Positions 56,803 through 64,000 of a stretch of 64,000 nt of DNA are shown here, one piece after another. A program made the translations under genes and the position numbers. Location: contig CM076847.1 in the NCBI GenBank assembly GCA_039519185.1, positions 26,285,251-26,349,250 on the forward strand. The letters run 5' to 3'. The stretch's first letter is position 1. Every line of letters starts with the position of its first letter. The notes beneath the pieces were generated by a model. The model did no database searches and was not told the origin of the DNA. It saw only the letters and a program-made list of their open reading frames with translations. This stretch comes from Astragalus membranaceus. Taxonomy: Eukaryota; Streptophyta; Magnoliopsida; Fabales; Fabaceae.

Positions 56803-57117
56803 TGGGTCGCCTGGGGGCGGGCTAAGGCTTGATTCCTTGCCCCCCAGCGTGGTCACAAACGACCGTTCTGGAACGACGACTGGTCGAACGTAATCTGGTC
56901 GATCGCTAATTGGTTGACTGCGTGGTCGCTGCCACGCGGCCTGGCCACACGGGGCCAGGTGCCGTCTCGGGGGTGATGCCTGACAATCAATCGTCATGAA
57001 TGCTGAGGCGACAGTTACTTTAATGAGGTGACGTTTAAAGACTCGAGGAGTTTAAGCAATGATGGTACGTGAAAGTCGCGCCTCTTCGCTTCCAGCCCAT
57101 GGTGATGGTTAGCCCAT

Positions 57118-57125
57118 TATATATA
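57118..57125 (+). promoter_or_regulatory. TATA box for the antisense gene
   Basis: TATATATA on the plus strand, in CATTATATATAGGG, lies about 280 bp upstream of the antisense frame and outside the LTR. A polypyrimidine stretch follows it, and a good splice donor (CCAG|GTAACT) sits at 57290/57291, suggesting a 5' untranslated exon. Confidence 0.55.
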
Positions 57126-57180
57126 GGGTTCAAGGGAATTTCCATTTGCACGTTTCTTCGATCTCCTCTGCTCTCGCTGA

Positions 57181-57270
57181 TCGCTCGCTTCTGCCAAAGC
57201 TCGCTCGCTCCTGCCAAAGCTCGCTCGCTCCCGCCGAAGCTCGCTCGTTCTCGCTAAATCTCGCTCGTAA
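57181..57270. repeat. 20-bp tandem repeat near antisense gene start
   Basis: About 4.5 copies of TCGCTCGCTCCTGCCAAAGC with an exact 20-bp period, in the presumed 5' untranslated exon of the antisense gene. Confidence 0.9.
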
Positions 57271-57398
57271 TCAACTTGCTCTAATTCCAGGTAACTACGA
57301 CCGCTCTTCCTTTATTTGAGTTTTTATGTTCCACCTGATGGAGGGGGTGTCAGGTCCGGGGACGACCACGTCGCCCCTTCCCACGCGCGAGCAAGACC

Positions 57399-59672
57399 TT
57401 GACCGTTATTCCCCTCCACATGTTCATTCTGGCGCGGACCAAACAAACCCGCCGTATCTCTGGAATCCCGGCCGTTTCTCTTGCGCACAATATGACCCGA
57501 CCAATGGAGCAAAGTTCTGCGCACGCCCGGTCGTCTTCTTCTAACGAAGAATCTTCCTCTGGGTCTTCGACCCAGAACTGGACTTCCTCTAGCGAATCCG
57601 GGACCCGGCCGGACAGAAGTGGGGCGCCGTTCACCGAGGCTGTGGTCGCTGACACCGCAGAAAGCAACGCACGGGTTGCCTGTGACGAAGGTACTGGCCA
57701 GGCTGCGGCCGACGGCTCTGAGATGGCCGACAGAGGCCAACAGGGCGACCATCGAGAAGATCCATAGGTCGCAGCTGCAAAGGACATGTCTTGGGTTTCT
57801 CTTAACTTGAGGGGTCAACGTAGCAAAATTCAACAGGGGAGCCAAGACCTAGAGTATCTGGCGACCGGGCTAAAGGAAGGTTGGAGAGTAGAAGGTATGG
57901 CTAAAGGGGAAGATGTTGCGGCCTGGACTGATGTGCTGAAATTTACGATGTACCGCATCGTTTTCGAGCGCATGGGCATTATTCCGCCATTTACCAGGTT
58001 CCAACGCCAGGTTTTACGCTATCTTCAGGTCGCCCCTTCTCAACTGAACCCGAGCGTTTGGGCGTTCCTGCAGGCATACGAAGATGTTCTCGTGGTTCTG
58101 AGACGACCGGTCTCCGTAAGACTGTTTTTCACTTTGTTTGAAATGAGCTATATCTATGAGAAAGGCTCCAAGGGCGCCCGCAAGGAAGCGGTCTCATTCA
58201 AAAACCGCTCAACATACAACTTTTTCAAGCCTTATATGGATTCATTGACGACCGGATGGAAAAGAGAATTCTTTTGGGTCGTCCCCAACTCGGCTGAGGC
58301 CCATCGAGGGATCGCCCAAATGTCCAAAGATGATCAGGAAGGAACGCCCCTGTTTCCCACAGTGTGGACTTTCAACCATTTCTCGAAGAAACCAGGCCAG
58401 TACGCTTTCAAGGACACTGAACTTGACGACCTGGACACGGGGACGATCCAAAGGTTGAGAAAGATCGCGTCCCAAGTCTCTGAGGGTCGCATCAAGGTCA
58501 AAAACATTGTGGATGCTCGGGGCAAGAAAAAAGTCAAGGCCGCTCTTGGTCGGTGGCCGCTCACCTAGTTTATTTCTTGTCACTTTGTTTTGTTTAACTG
58601 TTTCTAACCATCTACTTTTGCCTTTGCAGTTGACATGGCGAACATGAATGACTTTGACCTCTTGGAACAATGGGCGGCCGAGGATGGCAATGCTTCGCCC
58701 GTCCGCGAAATTCCTGAAGCTCAACCCGAAGGCACGCCCCTACCTGCCGGAACTGGGTCTCAGCCTGGTCGTCATACTCCTCGGGCGGGCACACCAGCAC
58801 AAGCCATTGACCTGAGCAGCCCACCCAAAAATCATGGAAGGTCCAAAAGGAATAGGTCGGTCGATGATGGGGGCGAGAAAAAGAAGCATAAGAGTGGGAA
58901 AAGCCACGGGCACAATCGGTCGCCTAAAATCGACCTGCTTGGATTGGGTGATGAAGTCTGTGCTCGTTTCAAGGAGGAACCGATCTAGGTGATGGCCGAT
59001 GCAATGAAGGCCGCTGGTATTCTGTTCAAGAAATTCCAAGATGAAGAATCAGATCGCCTGGAAGGTAGGCGCCTTGCCCATAGATATTCATTGCTTGAAG
59101 ATGACCTAGTCGATAAAAATTATAAATTGAATTCTGCCTTGTCATTGCTCGCAGAAACGAGGGGCAAGCGAGATGACCTGCTCAAGAAAATGAAGGAGCT
59201 CGAACCGAGAATCGAAGCGGCCGCTTACAATGAGAGGAAGCTTGTCGAAGCAGAACGCCAGCTTGTGGCTGCTGTCTCTGCTCAAACTGCGGCCGAGTCT
59301 GCTCTGGACAAGGCGGTCGCTGACAAGGAAACAGCTGAGAAAGAGGTCGAACGCCTCTCTTCCAAGAATAAAGAGCTGTCGAGCCAGGTCGTTGGGCTGA
59401 AAACTGAGCTGGATGCAGTGGAGGTGGAAAAGAACAAGTTTAGAGGTCGCTACAAAGACGTTCTTGACCGGGCGAAGGGAGCCGCGGAGGGTCAATTTGA
59501 AAATGCGGTCAGCCAGATCAAGATCCTCTACCCTGATCTGGGGGTCGATCGCGAGATTGTGCAAAGCACACATCGTGCGATCGATCAACAGATCGTCCGC
59601 CCCAAGAAGATGTCGAAGGGGAAGGTTCTTCAAGAAGAGGCGGTCATCTATCAGGCCCCCGGCGACTCTTAA
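57399..59672 (+). pseudogene. Antisense gene of Tat element (Transposase_28-like region, coiled coil)
   Basis: One plus-strand reading frame runs 57399-59672, interrupted only by TAG at 57765-57767 and 58986-58988 once an 81-bp intron (GT 58549, AG 58629) is removed. That intron also removes a third TAG at 58566. Part 1 is Ser-rich and holds ARTKQTRR (57432-57455), close to the histone H3 N-terminus. Part 2 (57786-58548) resembles the putative plant transposon domain PF04195: RIVFERMGIIPPFTRFQRQV, VAPSQLNPSVWAFLQAYE, FFWVVPNS. Part 3 is a basic, low-complexity linker (KRNRSVDDGGEKKKHKSGKS). Part 4 (from 58989) is a long coiled coil with EKEVERLSSKNKELS. Genes in this place and direction are known in Tat elements. 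Their role is unknown to me. Confidence 0.75.
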
Positions 59673-60224
59673 CTTGTAATTTTTTTTTGAATCGTAATCT
59701 TGGCCCACCTGCGAGCGGTGTTTGAATTGTAATTTTTCGACCGAGGCGTCTTTGTTTGTAATCGATGACAATTTTTCCATGAATTTGGCCTGTTTAATTG
59801 CTTTGTAATTGGATTTGATTCTTTTTGCAACGGTCGGTCGCGACCAAAATTTTTTATGGGACACTTGATGGTCCTTCGCATAGGCCGATCGGCGGCTCTC
59901 GTTTGGGCCGTTCGATGGCGCTCTTTTAGGCCACTCGGCGGCACTCGTTTGGGCCATTCGATGGCGCTCTTTTAGGCCGCTCGGCGGCTCTCGTTTGGGC
60001 CATTCGATGGCACTCTTTTTAGGCCGCTCGGCGACTCTCGTTTGGGCCATTCGATGGCACTCTACTGGTCGCTCGACTGCTACTCGCATGGTGAGCGACC
60101 GTGCATACAATATACATGAAAATAAAGTGCATAAGTCAAATTTTAAGGTCGGTCCTCGGTAAAAAAACCCTGTGGGGAAAAAGAGCGACCGCCTGTTCTT
60201 TATTGATCAATTGTTGTTTACAAC
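59673..60224. repeat. Spacer with 46-bp tandem repeat
   Basis: At 59891-60074 there are four copies of a 46-bp unit (GGCGGCTCTCGTTTGGGCC, then ATTCGATGGCGCTCTTTTAGG). A 322-codon minus frame (60110-59142) crosses the repeat and shadows the antisense gene; I do not count it as a gene. Confidence 0.85.
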
Positions 60225-63200
60225 TTAAACATAATATTTTCTCAACTTGTCAGCATTCCTTGTTCTGGGGATGGTCGCCCCTTCCATGGTTTCCAGCTCG
60301 TAAGCTCCCTTTCCAGTCTTGCTGATGACACGGTATGGTCCTTCCCAATTGGGGGCGAGCTTTCCCTGGCGAGCGTTCTTATTCCCTACGTCGGCCCTCC
60401 TAAGGACCAGCTGTCCAATGGAGAATTCCCTCTTCTGGACGCGGGCGTTATACCTGGCAGCGACCTTCTGCTTAATGAGTTGCTCCCTGAGTGACGCCTT
60501 GTTTCGTAGCTCTTCAACCAGGTCGAGCTCTTCTCTTGTTGCTCGTTCGTTTGCGGCCGGGGTTGGTGGGTTGGTCCTCCTCCAACTTAGCTCTCCCATC
60601 TCAATCGGAATGACAGTCAGTTCTGTAGACAATTCTGAAAGGTGACTCCCCGGTCGATGAGTGGGGGGTCGTTCTGTAGGCCCAAAGGACCGACTGTAGT
60701 TCTTCTGCCCAATTTCCCTTAGCTTCGTCCAACCTCCTTTTCAGTCCGCGTAGTACTACCCTGTTGGCCGCTTCGGCCTGGCCGTTGGTTTGTGGGTGCT
60801 CGACCGAGGTGAAACGCTGTTTCACGCCTAGGCCGGCCAGCATTTCCCTGAACTTTCTATCTGCGAACTGAGTTCCATTATCAGTCACCAGTTGTTGGGG
60901 CACTCCAAAGCGGGCGAGCACATTTCGACCAAAAAACTTAGATACCTTCGCTGAGGTAATGGTTGCAAGTGGCTCTGCTTCTATCCACTTAGTGAAATAG
61001 TCGATCGCAACGATGAGGAACTTCAACTGACCTGGTGCATGTGGAAAAAGGGCCGAGCAGGTCCATGCCCCACCAAGCGAACGGCCATGGTGGGGTTAAG
61101 CTGTGTAGTTCTGATGAGGGCGCCAAATGTACGTCGGCATGGATTTGGCATTTCTTGCACTTCTGAACAAGTATCTTAGCGTCCTCGTCCATGGTCGGCC
61201 AATAGTATCCGGCCCTGAGCGCCTTCTTAGCAATCGACCGACCACCTTGGTGGCTACCACAATCTCCTTCATGTATGTCTCTTAGTACATGGTCGGCCTC
61301 GACCGACGTAAGGCATCTCAGCAATGGGGATGAAAAGCCCCTTCTATACAGTCTTCCTTCGATCACTGAATACTTGGTCGCCCGCAACCTCAGGAGTTTC
61401 ACTGCCTTCTGGTCGCAGGGTTTTACTCCATTGAGAATATATTGCAAGATAGGAGTGATCCAGTCTTTATCTAAGTCGACCGCTAGAATGGCTAATGGTT
61501 GGGCAGACTTGGTTGATACGCTCGGCCGCGTTAACGTTTCTTGGATTAGACTTCTGTGGTTCCCAGGAGTCTTTGTACTAGCTAGCTTTGATAGGATATC
61601 AGCCCGAACGTTCTCCGTCCTGGGGACGTGCTTGACTTCTGCTCGGTCGAATTGCTTGAGCAGATCCCTTACCTTGGCCAAATAATTTTTCAAGACATCG
61701 TCCTTTGCCTCGTATAGGTCTTGAATTTGGGAGACTACCAGTAGAGAGACAGAGTGAAGTTCAACACGGTCGACGTTGAATTCTTTGGCCAGCTGTAGCC
61801 CGGCAATGCACGCTTCATACTCGGCCTGGTTGTTTGAAGTGTGAAATGCGAAAGTTAATGACACTTCAACTGTAAGTCCTTCCGAGTTTTCAAGTATCAG
61901 ACCGGCCCCACTTCCTTTGCTGTTGGAGGATCCGTCTACGTGCAAAGTCCAGGTCGTGATGGCCTGATCGTCCGGTATTGGAGTCATCTCAGCAATGAAA
62001 TCGGCAAACACTTGGGCCTTAGCGGCCGATCTAGCCTCGAACTTGATCCCAAACTCACTGAGTTCCACAGCCCACTTGATCATACGCCTTGCTAGGTCAG
62101 GTCGGTGAAGGATTTGCCTGATAGGCTGGTCGGTCCTCACCACGACCTGATGGGCCACGAAATAAGGGTGCAGTCTACGGGTGGCCACAAGTAACGCTAA
62201 GGCTAGCTTCTCAATCTTCTGGTATCTGATCTCTGGGCCTTGAAATACCTTACTGATGAAGTAGACCGGATTCTGCTTCAGGTCGCTTTCTCTTACAAGA
62301 ACAGCGCTCATGGTCTCGTCTGTTATGGCCATGTATAAGTAAAGCGTCTCCCCTGGTTGCGGCTTGGTCATGATGGGCGGGTTGGTGAGTGCTGCCTTCA
62401 GCTCGTCCAATGCTCACTGGCATTGGTCGGTCCATTCAAACTCGACCTCCTTCTTCAAGAGCTTGAACAGTGGAAGAGATTTGCACGCTGATTTAGGTAT
62501 AAACCGTGACAGGGCAGCGACCATGCCATTCAGCTACTGAATTTCTTTTTTCGTAGTGGGCGGCCTCATGTCAGCGACCGCCTTGCACTTGTCAGGGTTT
62601 GCTTCTATCCCTCGCTCTGTTAAGTGGAAGCCCAGGAACTTGCCCGCCCTTACTCCGAAGGTGCACTTCTCTGGATTCAACCTCAAGGAATTCTTCCTTG
62701 CTTCCTCAAAGAATTCCTTTAGGTCGTCAATATGGTCTCGGTCGGTCTTGCTTTTAATGATCATATCATCCAAGTAGACCTCTGATATCCGATCGATCTG
62801 CCGCCTGAAGACCTTATTCATCATTCTTTGATAGGTCGCTCCGGCGTTCTTCAGACCAAAGGGCATTACCTTGTACTGAAAGTTTCCACGATCGGTCATG
62901 AATGCGGTCTTGTGCCGATCGGGTGGGTACATAGTGATTTGGTTGTAACCTGAATAGGCGTCTAAAAAAGACAGGAGTTTATAGCCCGCAGCCCCGTCGA
63001 CCAGTTTGTCAATGTTTGGCAGGGGAAAGGCGTCCTTCGGGCATGCCTTATTCAGGTCGGTATAGTCGACGCACATGCGCCACTTACCATTTTTCTTCTT
63101 CACTAACACGACGTTGGAAAGCCAAGTTGTATACTTAATCTCCTCAATGAAATTGGCCTTGATTAGGTCGTCAACAGCCTGTTCGGCCGCCAATGCTTTC

Positions 63201-64000
63201 TCTTCGCTCTGAGAGCGTCTCTTTTGAGCGACCGGTCTAGCTGTCTCATCGACTGACAGTTGGTGGCAAGCAATCTCTATTGGGATCCCGGGCATGTCTG
63301 ATGCTCGCCATGCGAAAAGGTCTGCGTAATCCCTGAGGCAGGTGATGAGATCTTGCTTGTCTTGTTCAGGTAGGTCGCTTCCCAACTTGACTGTCTTAGT
63401 TGGGTCGTCCGATAGCTGAACATCGATCAATTCCCCGTGGGGCTCGGGTCTCTTCAGTTTATTCTTTAGCTCGCGGGCTAAATCGTCGTCGTCGTCCTTA
63501 GGGTCGCTATCTGGGTCGTATCAGGCATCCAGGTCGGCCACATTGACCTGATGCCCCTCTCCGAGATTCTGAGGTTTAGCATTTACCGCCTCCATATCAC
63601 AAATCTCTTGATAGAGAAAATGGCTCCTCATGGCCGCTTCCATGTCGGCCATCACTGTCACAACTTGGTCGCTTTTACTGTAGAACTTCATCTTCAAATG
63701 TACAGTTGAGGCTACGGCCTCCAATTTTCCCAATGTTGGGCGGCCAATGATGCAGTGGTAACACGATTTGATGGGCAGAACTAAGAACGTCGTTCTGACC
63801 GTCCTGTACGACGTGCTGCCGTTCGTATCATCTCCAAAAGTAACAAGTAATTCTATTGTCCCCAGGGGGTATGCGGTCGCCCCATTGAACCCGGTCAATG
63901 GGGTTGGTACTGCTTGTGGAATAATTTCGCTCCTGTCCACGTTTAACTTGTCAATCAGTTCCTCAAACGTGATGTCGGCCGAGCTCCCTTGGTCGATCAG
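60225..64000 (-). pseudogene. Tat pol: protease, RT, two RNase H domains, integrase
   Basis: At the right edge the minus strand reads LIDQGSSADITFEEL, a Tat-type protease active site. RT follows (62534-63430; MCVDYTDLNKACPKDAFPLP, MPFGLKNAGATYQ, catalytic YLDDMIIKS). The first RNase H lies near 62200-62000, and the second, archaeal-like one, starts LHVDGSSNSKGSGAGLIL near 61930. Integrase has HEGDCGSHQGG and CKKCQ zinc residues (about 61260-61150), then MDLLGPF, VTDNGTQF and HPQTNGQAEAANR. It ends at 60225 with a DKLRKYYV tail. Stops at 63518-63520, 62531-62533 and near 62411, plus frameshifts near 61030 and 60610, disable it. Several stops fit C-to-T changes. Confidence 0.9.

Larger units (their letters stand above)
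56310..64000 (-). mobile_element. Tat-lineage Ty3/gypsy element with antisense gene (right end outside)
   Basis: The minus-strand pol (60225 to past 63940) has the Tat layout of RT, RNase H, a second RNase H and integrase. Between pol and the 3' LTR lie a 46-bp tandem repeat and a multi-part gene on the opposite strand. An LTR candidate at 56310-56786 starts TGTTCCGG on the minus strand and is preceded by a G-rich polypurine tract. Gag and the 5' LTR are expected right of the window. The predicted target duplication is TAGGG (56305-56309). Confidence 0.87.

Noticed and set aside
59142..60110. 322-codon minus-strand frame beside the Tat pol
   Set aside because: It shadows the antisense gene and then runs through the 46-bp repeat. 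It has no recognisable domain.

Overview
The window is plant nuclear DNA made almost entirely of nested transposable elements. I see no convincing intact host gene, and no tRNA, rRNA or CRISPR array. The element families (Tekay-type chromovirus, an Ogre-type Tat element with a tRNA-Arg-like primer site, Tat with an antisense gene, Ty1/copia, CACTA, Helitron) indicate a dicot. A large-genome legume is my best guess, from memory of similar repeats rather than from any host gene.

Layout, left to right. (1) 1-5892: Tekay-like Ty3/gypsy element 1, minus strand, left end outside the window. It has lost gag, protease and most of RT through a join between LTR and pol, and it sits inside (2) 5893-8731, a decayed minus-strand Ty1/copia pol with an internal duplication. 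(3) 8732-9628: unassigned. (4) 9629-17775: Tekay-like element 2, minus strand, with 5-bp target duplication GTTAT. It also lacks gag by an LTR-to-pol join, but keeps a 1047-codon protease-RT-RNase H-integrase frame. (5) 17788-19292: a non-autonomous Helitron. (6) 19861-34701: a composite Ty1/copia block. Outer plus-strand LTRs of 1379 bp each are flanked by the same 5-bp duplication (GTTCA), but the interior holds two tandem minus-strand pol copies, a truncated shared minus LTR, a foldback junction and a plus-strand pol tail. (7) 34702-35701: unassigned, with one weak exon-like frame. (8) 35702-56100: a 20.4-kb CACTA transposon with 3-bp duplication ATA, carrying a broken TnpD transposase gene and a multi-exon gene that ends in a C48 (Ulp1-like) protease domain. 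Its TnpD gene is split by (9) 38369-50121, an Ogre-type element (duplication GAAGT) with near-identical 2.48-kb LTRs, a frameshifted gag and almost no pol. (10) 56310-64000: a Tat-lineage element, minus strand, running off the right edge, with pol plus a separate gene on the opposite strand between pol and the 3' LTR.

Functionally the window records insertion layers. LTR pairs are closely similar in the Ogre and outer copia pairs (about 0.5 percent difference by eye), slightly less so in Tekay 2, and least so in Tekay 1. Nearly every element is non-autonomous by deletion, stop or frameshift. The most unusual items are the composite copia block with matching outer target duplications, a histone-H3-like peptide near the start of the Tat antisense gene, an array of TAATCGATTA palindromes in the Ogre LTR, and a stop codon at the same codon between integrase and chromodomain in both Tekay elements.
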